This document shows positions 43,484 through 55,535 of a stretch of 64,000 nucleotides of DNA, piece by piece. Positions within the stretch are counted from its first letter, which is position 1; each line of letters starts with the position of its first letter. This DNA comes from Plumapathes pennacea. Taxonomy: Eukaryota > Cnidaria > Anthozoa > Antipatharia > Myriopathidae. The notes under the pieces are model-generated. The model was not told the DNA's origin, made no database searches, and saw only the letters and a program-made list of their open reading frames with translations. Both the position numbers and the translations under genes were made by a program. The stretch spans positions 2,418,001 through 2,482,000 of the forward strand of contig OZ038463.1 in assembly GCA_964036295.1 (NCBI GenBank). The letters are read 5' to 3'.

Positions 43484-46400
43484 TCATGGCTTTGGAAAAG
43501 GAATCACATCTTCTCCCAGGAGAACAAAAGGAGCCCAGTAGCGGGGATGCTGAAATTGCTCGTATTCTCTTACGTCGTTCATAGCTTGATTGAGTGCCTT
43601 ATTTGCACTTTCGCCATTTTTAAGGTACCAATAGAACCAACACATAAAGCACAAAGTGGCCTTATCGTCAACCGCCCATAATGTTACAAGAACCGCTCTA
43701 GCTCCAGCTCCGAGAAACGCACGAGCTATACCGACTACACCCTCTCCTTTCATGACGTCACCACAGCCGCTGTGACAGCAACTGAGAACAACCAACTTTG
43801 CCTTTATGCGTTTACCTTCGAGGTCGGAAATGAGAAGCATGAGGTCTGTAGCCTGGGGAATTCCAGTCATTCCAGAAGGACGGGCAAGCAAGATCTCTCC
43901 CCTATCCTTATTTCCGTGTGCTGCAACATGAATCAAACTAGCACTTCCAACTCTCCGTAGAAACCTCTTTTTGGTCGCCTTATTTCCCACAAGTGGCTGA
44001 ACTTGGAGAATTTGACCGATTAATTCGACTTCTTTCGCTGCGCATGGTAGTCCTGGTGCAATAATAACTTTACCATCCTTCCACACTTCGCCCACTTCTG
44101 GCTCTCCCACTATTAGGGGTTTTGGCTTTCCTGGCGGTTCTTCTGGCCGTTCTCTAATTATCTTCGCTGCTGTTAGTGATGGAATCAGTCTCACTTGTAA
44201 AGATTCTGCAACGTAGTGTCCGTTCTCATCTACTAGGGCGGCAAACGGAACCAGAGCGAGTCGCTCATCAGGGACGATAGTTACCTGCGACCTCACCACA
44301 TATTGTCGAAAAGGCTCCAAGAGAATCTGGTAAAGAGCATTTAGAAAACCTTTCATTTCTAAATCATCCTGTTCATTAGAGGACTCAGCTTTGTCTTGTC
44401 GCGCGTATACAGTTGTACTGGCTACGCCCTGTTTTTGCGTCGATACGAATTGTGGGATCCTGGGCTGAGATGATAATAATTTTTGAGAAGCCCCATCGAC
44501 GTGTATGGGGGCACGAGTTAGTACCGATTTTGCATTCTTCTTGGTGGGTCTTGACAATTCGTTTGGGTAAAGAAACGATAACGAGCGATCTTCACACCTG
44601 GCATTCTTCCTCGGTTCTATCGATTCTACAGCCTTCTTAATAAGGGAGTCTAAATTCTCAGTACAAATTTTGTGAAGAAACAAAACATCTCCATTTGGCT
44701 GTATGACCCAGGTGCACATACTATGGCTCAGTAACACAAAGAAAAGGACTGTACTGTCCGGGGCCTTGATATCTTTACAAGTTTCATAGAAGTATTTGAC
44801 GTTAGGTTCATATTTGACAGGATCGGTGGACATGAGGGCAACTAAAGCTCTTGACCGTCCGTTTTCAGCAACAATAAGAGCTTCTTCTCTTTTCTTTTGA
44901 TCCAGGAGAATTATAATCAGATGTTTATACGCCTCCACAAATTTCTCAATAAAAGAAATAATGTCTTCATCCCAGTTGGGTACAGTTTCCAGCAGTTTAT
45001 TGTAGCACTCTATACTTTTTCCTAAATTGCACTCAGCAACGTTGTACTGGCCGCGATAGGAATATGACAAAGCAAGGTTGTGAAAAGCTGTTCCTTCTCC
45101 ATTTTTGTTTCCAATCTCTTTTGCGATGGTAAGGCACATTTTCTGATACTCGATAGCTTTGTCGTACTGGCCAAGAGAGTTATAATGAGCACCAAGGTTG
45201 CCATAAGCTGCTCCTTCTCCCTTTTTGCCTCCAATCTCTTTTGCTATAGCAAGGCACATTTTCTGATACTTAATAGCTTTGTCGTACTGTCCAAGAGAGT
45301 CATAGCAAGCACCAAGGTTGCATAAGCTGTTTCTTCTACTCTTTTGTCTCCAATTTCTTTTGCTATAGCAAGGCACATTTTCTGATACTTAATAGCTTCG
45401 TCGTATTGGCCAAGAGAGTCATAGCAAGCACCAAGGTTGCCATAAGCTGTTTCCTCTCCTCTTTTGTCTCCAATTTCTTTTGCTATTGCAAGGCACATTT
45501 TCTGATACTTAATAGCTTCGTCGTACTGGCCAAGAGAGTAATAGCAAGCACCAAGGTTGCCATAAGCTGTTTCTTCTCCTCTTTTGTTTCCAATTTCTTT
45601 TGCTATAGCAAGACACATTTTCTGATACTCAATAGCCTTGGCATACTGGCCAAGAGTGTCATAGTCAGCACCAAGGTTGCCATAAGCTGTTGCTACCTTT
45701 TTTTTGTCTCGAAACTCTTTTGCGATGTTAAGGTGCATTTTGTGATACTCAATAGCTTTTTCATACTGGCCTAGAAAGGAAAAGAAAACACCAAGGTTGC
45801 CATAAGCTAATCCTTCTTCATTTTTGTCTCCAATCTCTTTCGCGATAGCAAGGCATATTTTCTGATACTCAATAGCCTTGAAGTACTGGCCAAAAGAGGA
45901 ACAGGAAACACCAAGGTTTCCATAAGCTGCTGCTTCTCTCTTTCTGTCTCCAACTTCTTTTGCTATAGCAAGGCACATTTTCTGGTACTCAGTAGCCTTG
46001 TCGTACTGACCAAGAGAGACATAGGAAGCACCAAGATTGGCATAAGCTGTTGCTTTTCCTTGTTTGTCTCCAACCTCTTTTGCTATGGCAAGGCACAGTT
46101 TGTGATACTCAATAGCCTTGTCGTACTGGCCGAGACAGTCATAGTAAGCACCAAGGTTGCCATAAGCTTTTCCTTCTCTATTTTTGTCTCCAATCTTTTT
46201 TGCTATAGCAAGGCCAATTTTCTGATACTCAATAGCCTTGTCGTACTGGCCAAGAAAGGAACAGCAAATACCAAGGTTGCCATAAGCTATTCCTTCTTCA
46301 TTTTTGTCTTCAATCTCTTTTGCTATAGCAAGACATATTTTGTGATACTCAATAGCCTTGTCGTACTGGCCAAGTGAGTTATGGCAAACACCAAGGTAGC

Positions 46401-46806
46401 TATAAGCTGTTCCTTCCCCAATTTTATCTCCAGTCTCTTTTGCTATAGCAAGGCACATTTTCTGATAGTCAATAGCCTTGTCGTACTGACCGAGAAAGTT
46501 ATAGCAAGCACCAAGGTTGCCATAAGCTGTTCCTTCTCCTTCTTTGTCTATAATCTCTTTTGCAATGGTAAGGAGTACTTCAAAGTGTTGTGTAGCTTTT
46601 ACGTACTGTCGGGAAAAATAGTAATGAAGACCTAGTTTATTATGAACTTGCATTTCAAGTTCCTTGTTCTTAGTTTGCTCTGCGAGCCTTAATAAGTTGG
46701 CGAGAACAGGCAGTTCCTCCATTAGTTCCAGTTGTTGGTTCTCGTCCTGTATAAGCAAAGAACTTTGTAAGATATTCGTTAGGGCGGATCTGTTTCTCGT
46801 GTGCAT
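43484..46806 (-). pseudogene. TPR-CHAT protein, copy E (alpha type), one frameshift
   Basis: The ATG at 46806 (MHTRNRS) begins a frame of eleven or more TPR units. A C is missing near 45320 (GGTTGCATAAG instead of GGTTGCCATAAG), and the rest, including the last TPR units, linker and CHAT domain, is in another frame to TGA at 43484-43486. Fourteen TPR units in all. His codon 43916-43918 and Cys codon 43775-43777 are intact. Minor changes near the end include MCWFYWYL where others have MCRFYWYL. No other disruption was found. It is closest to copies A and D at the N-terminus. As in C and D, the lesion is a one-base loss in a short run of identical bases. Confidence 0.85.
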
Positions 46807-47140
46807 ATTTATGTAAGTATTTGCACTTTGACGCGCAAGACCACGCGTTGAAAACGTTCACACGACGAGTCAAAGTGTGAAATTAGTCAGATAGTTGTAA
46901 GAACAAGTGGCATATTGTATTGGGTTGATAAGTAGAAATTTTACAAGAGAGGGTAATCTTTTTGTGGGGTACAATAATTGTAAAAAATTATTTTTAATGG
47001 TTTTGACCATAGTGCTTTCACTAAGGGGGCACCATTTTGGAAGGTACACTTTTCAATGTATATGATCAATCGACTAAGGGTCGACGTGTTAAAGCTGGAC
47101 GCCGAGATTTTAAGCTGATGTTTTCACAACGTTTCATCAT

Positions 47141-47290
47141 TTCTGCAGGCACGATTGTTGATGGTTTTCTCCATTAAATAATGATTTTACCAGAAAATCC
47201 CATCATTTCTGCAGGCACGATTGTTAATGGTTTTCTCCATTAAATAATGATTTTACCAGAAAATCCCATCATTTCTGCAGGCACGATTGT
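47141..47290. repeat. 66-bp tandem repeat
   Basis: TTCTGCAGGC begins at 47141, 47207 and 47273, giving two full units and part of a third. The sibling spacers have one unit fewer (4081-4160 and 37982-38060). Confidence 0.85.
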
Positions 47291-47999
47291 TAATGGTGGG
47301 GAACTCTTGATAAGACCTTACATTCTATATACCGAAATAATCAGTATTATAGGCACAATTTTGATAATGGTAATAGCCATTTTAACAAATATTAACAAAT
47401 ATTATGTTCAATTGAAATTTAAGGCTTATCAAAAGAGCAAAATCAGAAACTATTTACTCTTATATCTTGCCACATTTGGTCATATCAATAAATTAAATTA
47501 GATCACCGATTTTAGCTACTTGCCATTCATATTGTTGTTATTTATTTACCGAAAACAAGCAACTTATCTCATTTATTATAAACAACAACTGGATAAGTGG
47601 ACGTATAGTACAGTGTAGTATTTAATCGATAAAGGTTATAGGTTTTTCCTAATTTAAAAACACTCGTATATATATTTTTTCTATTTCTGTTACATATTTT
47701 TGAGGTGAATTAATTAATTTATAGTTGTTCAAAGACTTATTGCTCTTGGCGAAGCGACGATTTGCTTTCCAAATGTTGCCCGTTTTGCCACGCGCGAAAC
47801 ATTTGTTGCGGACACAAATTGTGTCCTGGACACAAAAAATGTTTCTAAAAAACCTCAGAAATATTTGTTGTGTCCGCGCGGAGCGCAACAATGTTGCCGT
47901 CCATTTTGCCACCCTGGAAACATCGAAGGACACAATGTTGCCGCCACAATGTGTCCTCGTTTTGCCAGGCCATTAGGATTGCAAATCGTGTCTTCATCA

Positions 48000-48132
<133 letters not shown>

Positions 48133-50957
48133 TTCTTCTGGGTTACGAATCAGCACACGGTGATTGGTTCACATTGTCACGTGATATGCGATGACGAAGT
48201 CGATCGTGAACAACTTGAGATGTTGGCGATTGAATTGTATTTTAATACTTGGTGAAAATTTAGTTGCGTCGTATCCAAACTCAACACCATTTGTCTCTGT
48301 GGAACATGCAGGGATAAACTGGATTTTAGGGACCGATTTTGGCTTGCGTTCTTAAGTTCATCGGCGGAAGCTTGCCGTAAACAATGTTTGATGGATTCGA
48401 TTATTTGATAGATACCGCTACTGGAGTGCAAATAACTCTGTCGCCGCTAATTATTTAGTCCCGACGAAACTTTATGTGGCGACACAAAATACTTTGAGAA
48501 GATACCAAGCCGCAAACGGACACCACATACTATAGCTGTTTTGTAAATATTTTTCGCCGAAAACACAACCTTTTTATGGCGAAAAAATCCATCCTCGCGG
48601 CTCAAGTCTTCACAACACGGCTCTGAGTAAATTACCATCCATCACGCTGCGAGCCTGTGCCGTTAAAATGCTTCGGCTTATCGTAGAATGTTTCTTCCAT
48701 GCAATCATGTAGCCTTGTTTTGCAATGGTAATTGTATGCTAAAAACGAAAAATACACCGAAATAGTCCTGAACCTCGAGTTTGCTAGTCACAAATCGACT
48801 GAACATGCTGTGAACAAAACTGCAATAATATTGTAAACAAGAGCGGTTTGCCAGTGAGCACGTGGTGGGAGTTGGGTCGAGACCAGAATAACTTAAAATG
48901 GAAAGTAGGGACAAGAGCGAGACTCCCAAGAGAGACAGAAGTATGGTTTTCAGGAACCGGCGAGTTTTTAAAATTACAACAATCGCGTATGTTAATTTAA
49001 AGTCGTGTTATCACTCGTGTGTATTTCAACAATCCGGGCCCCAGATGCATTTGAATCACGACCGGTGAAGCTGTGTATGGGAGGTGGGAGCTGAGCCTAT
49101 TTAAATTTTTGCCGTGGAATATTTCCGACACGTAAATCACCTTTTGCTTGGCGCGCTCTTGCTCTGTCGGGAAACTCCCGAAAATGGTAACCTATTGAAA
49201 TCCGGTATGTATGACGTATAGTGTAAGCGAAAGACAGCAATCAGAAAAAAATCCTCACATTCAGGGAAAAACCAATGCATTATCAACCGTAAAACACAGA
49301 CGTTCCTTTCCAAGCAACGAAACTGGACGGCCGTACACAGACTAATTCAACAAAATCAAACTTGATTGCCGGGTGGGCGACAGAATGAGATCACTGGTAG
49401 AAAGTGCAACTAAATGAGTTCCGAGGCAAGAGACGATTAATATAAAATGTATTAGACCTTATGCGGCACTTGTCCATATTTGAAAATATGATCCTTTTTG
49501 TGCCCAAATGCTGTATAAATTTAAAAGATTTGAATTTGTTTTTCTTTTTTTTTGTTTGTAAGGTGTCTACAAATAAGTGGGACTCTGGGAAACCCGCCGA
49601 CAAAATGTTTCATGTTGAGGTTCATTCATGATTTCACGCCATATTTATATATACATCTTGATATTTATAGAGTATTTTTTACTGATACTACTCAGTTTCA
49701 CTGGTATCGCCAAACTTAACTAACACTCATTCTTGCTGATATGTTTGCACAAAAAAATGCTTTAATTTCGTACTGGGATGCATTTATGATTTCATTTTAC
49801 ATTATGTTTATGCACATTTCATGTTTTATACAAGCATTAAACGTCAACTTCGAAGGAAAAGAAGCCGTATGTTTTGATACTTAATTTGTGGCAGCAGTTT
49901 ACACGTTTTGCAGAACTACGTACAGTTTCCGGTGACACTAAAGGTTAATTCTGTGGGCAGATATAAAGTGAAATAGAGATATAGAAGTACGCTACTGTGG
50001 TTTACCATATTTTCGCTGTAGAGTCAGGTTTCTTTGAGAATTCGGTCTGTTGGTTGAATTGGCTTCTATGAACACGCAAGGAATCTCTTCTGGTTCTGAA
50101 GGTATGATTCGAAGTACTGTAGTTATAAAACTAGACATGCACACGTAGCTAGTCACGCCGTGACAATTTCTAATTTGCTAAGCTTACCTCATCAGTATTC
50201 CTTGAAGAACCCCAGCTCCGTCTGCCAATAAATGTCGGTGTATATATACACTTGAAGAGCACACTTAGCTTAAAAATAACCGATATCGCTTTCTGTGAAC
50301 CAGGATGAAAGGCAAGTTCTTAATCGGGAAGTGACGAATTAGTCATAAGAAGTTTCTAGGCGTTAGATCCTCCGAATACAAAGGCCACTAATACTCAAGC
50401 TCACCGTGTTGTGGCGAAGGAGAGACGGCGTAGAACAAAGACTCTACTATACGCGATGTGCGTGCTGTTGCTGCAACTGAAGCTCGCAAGAAGTTTGGGA
50501 CCGAACAATCCAGGCTGCGTCATAGGCATTGTTGCCTCTGTTTCAAAACAGGGTCTGGTGCGAAACCTTTCTTATGAAGTTAATTTTCATTTCCTTCAGA
50601 AAGGTTTCACGCTATGGCTCGGTTCGAACGGAGGCAACCGCATCTCGGAAATGGCCTATTTATTTTGATCGACTGAATTTTATTAATTCCAGGGCACACG
50701 GATTTTGAAACAAAAATATCCGGAAATGGGTCATTTGCCGTGACAGTCCCAGCATACACTCAGTTAAAAAAATCCAGACCAGTACACTGGAAGACTGACA
50801 ATTCGTTGATGAGAGAAAGGGGGGGGGGGGGGGGGAGGCAAGCTGTTTTTTTTACTGTGCACTAAACATACACGACTTCAAGAGGGAGTGCCTATGATTG
50901 CATGATCTTAAGACGAGGGGTGTATTTCTGACAGCATATTTGACTTGATCATAATAT

Positions 50958-51281
50958 TTAATAAATTTCCACTGGTTTGCCGTGGTGTGGACTCTTATTT
51001 ACCACGATTTACGTCATCACGCGGTCAAAATGTTGTGGACTCACGAGGCACTTCGCCGAGTGAGTCCACAACTAATTTTAGATAAGAGTCCACACCACGG
51101 CAAACCAGTGGAAATTTGTTTTTTACCAAAACATTTAGAAATATACAGGAAACTTTCGTTGTATTTCGCTGCAAAACGTGACATGCTGGCGTCAGCTTGC
51201 GTCAGCATCGTTGTCTGGACTCTTATTTACCACGGTAAATCGACCAATCAGAGAGCGAGAAACTAGTGTGTTGTGGTAAAA
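50958..51281. mobile_element. Non-autonomous palindromic element (P6 insertion)
   Basis: 324 bp absent from the sibling spacers, which read GATCATAATATAATCCC without a break. Contains palindrome P6 and a further direct copy of TGGACTCTTATTTACCACG near 51218. No coding sequence. Confidence 0.75.
50963..51117 (+). repeat. Palindrome P6 with an opposed CGAG module
   Basis: The outer arms (AAATTTCCACTGGTTTGCCG and complement) enclose an inner stem TTGTGGACTCAC / GTGAGTCCACAA. CGAG at 51044-51047 faces CGAG at 51057-51060 around an ACTTC loop. The left arm has about 24 extra unpaired bases. Confidence 0.75.
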
Positions 51282-52538
51282 AATCCCTTCTCCAATATCG
51301 TGCATTCCAGTTACGAGCCTAGTTGCTTTCGATACTGGAAGCTGGGCAAATTCGACTTGCAGTGCTCTTTCAGCTAGTAGCTATCTATAGTATAGCAACT
51401 TAGTATATTTTTTTGCCAGTAATAGGCCCTTTGCAGTCGGTTCACATGACCCCCCTTACTGAAACTTCATAACTCCAGGATTTTTGAGTGACACTAGAAA
51501 TGAAAAAAGAACAAGAAAAAAAAAGGAAAGCAGAAAAATAATATAATAAAATACAAGGAAAGCAGAAAAGAAATGTAAATTTCACGTTCACAACAATTAA
51601 AAGACCAAATTTGGCGGTACTTTGAAACTATGAAATATTTTAAGAAGTTGGGCATGGAAATTAAAAGTTGCTGTAAGCAAGACTTTGTTGTGACAGCCAT
51701 TTCTGTAGATGAAATGGCAGACTATATATATGATCAGCCACAATTGATTAGAAGTGGGTATTTAATTAAACAAATAGACAAAAAACACCACGAAGGACAC
51801 ATCATCCTATCAAATTGCTGTAAAAGATTAATTCAGGGGCAGATCCAGGACATACTGACCGGTTTCAAATATATTTAATATTTCCGAATAGACTTTTCCG
51901 CTAGGATGTCGTTGCCACTCGAGTGGTTCCTCTATTTGACTAACACACACTTATTCTAAGATAACACTAACACAATCCGATGGATACGATTGGCTGTAGT
52001 TAAGACCTAAACGAAAGGAAAGTGCTGGCACGCCTACGGCAGTGCTTTGCTGTTGAATGTTTTACTTTACGTTGTATTCAGATACGCAAAAAACGGGAAG
52101 TCTGGTAATGTTTTACTGCATCTTCACTAATTAGGAGCTCTTGTCTCGGTCACAGTTGATAGACAAGTGACTGAAGGATTAGCCTGGCAAGGGCCTTTTA
52201 GAGCGAGGTATTGCGCTCTGATTTAATTTCCTGGAAAACTTGTCCCACGAGAGAAATAAAAGTAAAAAAGTTGTGATGATTGTAGCATGTCGCTTTGTAA
52301 CTGACATAAGCCCGCTTGATAAATACAATTACTTAACAGGTAATTATGCAGAACCTATATAATTATACTAGTTTTGAATAACGTTGGTCTTCTGGATAAA
52401 ACATTTCTTAAGACCAGTGACCTATTTTACACTTTACGACTCCACCCGTTAAAAGTAACATTAACCCAAAACTGATGCTATAAAGATAACAAAGCCCTCA
52501 GATTAGCGCTCACAGGGCCACTCTTGGACATTTTACTG

Positions 52539-55535
52539 TCATGGCTTTGGAAAAGGAATCACATCTTCTCCCAGGAGAACAAAAGGAGCCCAGTAGCGGG
52601 GATGGTGGAATTTCTCGTATTCTCTTACGTCGTTCATAGCTTGATTGAGAGCCCCATTTGCACTTTCGCCATTTTTAAGGTACCAATAGAACCGACACAT
52701 AAAGCACAAAGTGGCCTTATCGTCAACCGCCCATAATGTTACGAGAACCGCTCTAGCTCCAGCTCCGAGAAACGCACGAGCTATACCGACTACACCCTCT
52801 CCTTTCATGACGTCACCACAGCCGCTGTGACAGCAACTAAGAACAACCAACTTTGCATTTATGCGTTTACCTTCGAGGTCGGAAATGAGAAGCATGAGGT
52901 CTGTAGCCTGGGGAATTCCAGTCATTCCAGGAGGACGGGCAAGCAAGATCTCTCCCCTATCCTTACTTCCGTGTGCTGCAACATGAATCAAACTGGCACT
53001 TTCAACTCTCCGTAGAAACCTCCCTTTGGTCGCCTTATTTCCCACAAGTGGCTGAACTTGGAGAATCTGACCGATGAATTCGACTTCTTTCGCTGCGCAT
53101 GGTAGTCCTGGTGCAGTAATAACTTTACCATCCTTCCACACTTCGCCCACTTCTGGCTCTCCCACTATTAGGGGTTTTGACTTACCTGGCGGTTCTTCTG
53201 GCCGTTCTCTAATTATCTTCGCTGCTGTTAGTGATGGAATCAGTCTCACTTGTAAAGATTCTGCAACGTAGTGTCCGTTCTCATCTACTAGGGCGGCAAA
53301 CGGAACCAGAGCAAGTCGCTCATCAGGGACGATAGTTACCTGCGACCCCACCACATATTGTCGAATAGGCTCCAGAAGAATCTTGTAAAGAGCATTTAGC
53401 AAACCGTTCATTTCTAAATCATCCTGTTCTTTAGCGGACTCAGGTTTGTATTGTCGCGCGTATACAGTTGTACTGGCTACGCCTTGTTTTTGCGTTGATG
53501 CAAATTGTGGGGTCTTGGGCTGAGATGATAACAGATGTCGAACAGCCCCATCGACGGGTATGGGGGCACGAGTTAGTAACGATTTTGCATTCTTCTTGGT
53601 GGGTCTTGACAATTCGTTTGGGTAAAGAAACGATAACGAGCGATCTTCACACCTGACATTCTTCCTCGGTTCTATCGACTCTACAGCCTTCTTAATAAGG
53701 GAGTCTAAATTCTCAGTATAAGTTTTGCGAAGAAACAAAACATCTCCATTTGGCTGTATGACCCAAGAGCAAACATCATGGCTCAATAACGCAAAGAAAA
53801 GGACTGTACTTTCCGGGGCCTTGATATCTTTACAATTGTCAAAGAAGAATTCAACGCTAGGTTCATATTTGACAGGATCGGTGGGCATGAGGGCAACTAA
53901 AGCTCTTGACCGACCGTTTTCAGCAACAACAAGAGCTTCTTCTCTTTTCTTTTGATCCAGGAGAGTCATAATCAAATGTTTATACGCCTCCACAAATTTC
54001 TCAATAAAAGAAATTTTGTTTTCATCCCGATTGGGTACAGTTTCAAGCAGTTTATTGTAGCACTCTATACTTTTTCTTAAGTTGCACTCAGCAACGTCAT
54101 ACTGGCTGCGATAGGAATAGAAAGAAGCAAGGTTGTGATAAGCTGCTGCTTCTCCATTTTTGTTTCCAATCTCTTTTGCGATGGTAAGGCACAATTTCTG
54201 ATACCCCATAGCCTTGTGGTACAGACCAAGAGAGTTATAGCAAGCACCAAGGTTGCAATAGGCTGATCCTTCTCCACTTTTGTCTCCAATCTCTTTTGCT
54301 ATAGAAATGCACATTTTCTGATACTCAATAGCCTTGTCGTACTGGCCAAGAAAATAAAAGCAAACACCAAGGGTGCCATAACTTCTTTCTTCTCTCTGTT
54401 TGTCTCCAATCATTTTTGCCATAGCAAGGCACATGTTTTGATACTCAATAGCCTTGTCGTACTGACCAAGAGAATTATAGCAAGCACCAAGGTTACCATA
54501 AGCTTTTCCTTCTCCTTTTTTGTCTCCAATCTCTCTTGCGATAGCAAGACGCATTTTCTGATACTCAATAGCCTTGTCGTACTGGCCAAGAGAACAATAG
54601 CACGCACCAAGGTTGCCATAAGCTGTTCCTTCTCCTTCTTTGTCTCCAATCTCTTTTGCGATAGCAAGGCTCATTTTCTGATACTCAATAGCATTGTCGT
54701 ACTGGCCAAAAGAATCATAGCACGCACCAAGGTTGCCATAAGCTGTTCCTTCTCCTTTTTTGTCTCCAATCTCTCTTGCGATAGCAAGGAACATTTTCTG
54801 GTACTCAATAGCTTTGTCGTACTGGCCAAGAGATCTATAGCAAATACCAAGGGTGCCATAAGCTGCTCCTGCTCCTTTGTCTCTAGTCTCTTTTGCGATA
54901 GCAAGGCACATTTTCTGATACTCGATAGCCTTGTTGTACTGGCCAAGATTGGCAAAACAAGTTCCTAGGTTGCCATAAGCTGCTTCCTCTCCTGTTTTGT
55001 GTCCAATCTCTTTTGCTAAAACAAGGCACATTTTCTGATATTCAATAGCCTTTTCGTACTGGCCAAGAGATGAACAGCAAACACCAAGGTTGCCATAAGC
55101 TCTTACTTCTCCTTTTTTGTCTCCAATCTTTTTTGCTATAGCAAGGCCCATTTTCTGGTACTCAATAGCCTTGTCGTACTGGCAGATATGGGAACAGCAA
55201 GCACCAAGGTTGCCATAAGCTGTTCCTTCTCGTTGTTTTTCTCCAATATCTTTTGCTATAGTAAGGCACATTTTCTGATATTCAATAGCCTTGTCGTACT
55301 GGCAGAGATAGGAACAGCAAACACCAAGGTTGCCACAAGCTTTTCCTTCTCCATTTTTGTCTCCAACCTCTTTTGCGAGTGCAAGGAATACTTCAAAGTG
55401 TTGTACAGCTTTTACGTACTGTCGGGAAGAATAGTAATGAAGACCTAGTTTATTATGAACTTGTTTTTCAAATTCCTTGTTCTTAGTTTGCTCTGCGAGC
55501 CGTAAGGAGTTGGCGAGAACAAGGAGTTCCTCCAT
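52539..55535 (-). CDS. TPR-CHAT protein, copy F (beta type), intact
   Basis: Single-exon frame of 998 residues from ATG 55535 (MEELLVLANSLRL) to TGA at 52539-52541, collinear with copy B throughout. Twelve TPR units cover residues about 20-500, with one two-residue shortening in the fifth 40-residue unit (KGAGAAYGTLG). The linker and low-complexity insert follow. The CHAT core has H855 (HVAAHGSKD) and C902 or C901 (LVVLSCCHSGCG). As in copy B, an in-frame TAA just upstream fixes the start at MEELL. Relative to B there are scattered replacements concentrated in the TPR units (for example SHICQYDK and CFYFLGQ), while the CHAT core is nearly unchanged. No targeting signal is seen. Predicted role: cytosolic sensor-protease; substrate unknown. 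Confidence 0.95.
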   Translation of the reverse strand: MEELLVLANSLRLAEQTKNKEFEKQVHNKLGLHYYSSRQYVKAVQHFEVFLALAKEVGDKNGEGKACGNLGVCCSYLCQYDKAIEYQKMCLTIAKDIGEKQREGTAYGNLGACCSHICQYDKAIEYQKMGLAIAKKIGDKKGEVRAYGNLGVCCSSLGQYEKAIEYQKMCLVLAKEIGHKTGEEAAYGNLGTCFANLGQYNKAIEYQKMCLAIAKETRDKGAGAAYGTLGICYRSLGQYDKAIEYQKMFLAIAREIGDKKGEGTAYGNLGACYDSFGQYDNAIEYQKMSLAIAKEIGDKEGEGTAYGNLGACYCSLGQYDKAIEYQKMRLAIAREIGDKKGEGKAYGNLGACYNSLGQYDKAIEYQNMCLAMAKMIGDKQREERSYGTLGVCFYFLGQYDKAIEYQKMCISIAKEIGDKSGEGSAYCNLGACYNSLGLYHKAMGYQKLCLTIAKEIGNKNGEAAAYHNLASFYSYRSQYDVAECNLRKSIECYNKLLETVPNRDENKISFIEKFVEAYKHLIMTLLDQKKREEALVVAENGRSRALVALMPTDPVKYEPSVEFFFDNCKDIKAPESTVLFFALLSHDVCSWVIQPNGDVLFLRKTYTENLDSLIKKAVESIEPRKNVRCEDRSLSFLYPNELSRPTKKNAKSLLTRAPIPVDGAVRHLLSSQPKTPQFASTQKQGVASTTVYARQYKPESAKEQDDLEMNGLLNALYKILLEPIRQYVVGSQVTIVPDERLALVPFAALVDENGHYVAESLQVRLIPSLTAAKIIRERPEEPPGKSKPLIVGEPEVGEVWKDGKVITAPGLPCAAKEVEFIGQILQVQPLVGNKATKGRFLRRVESASLIHVAAHGSKDRGEILLARPPGMTGIPQATDLMLLISDLEGKRINAKLVVLSCCHSGCGDVMKGEGVVGIARAFLGAGARAVLVTLWAVDDKATLCFMCRFYWYLKNGESANGALNQAMNDVREYEKFHHPRYWAPFVLLGEDVIPFPKP

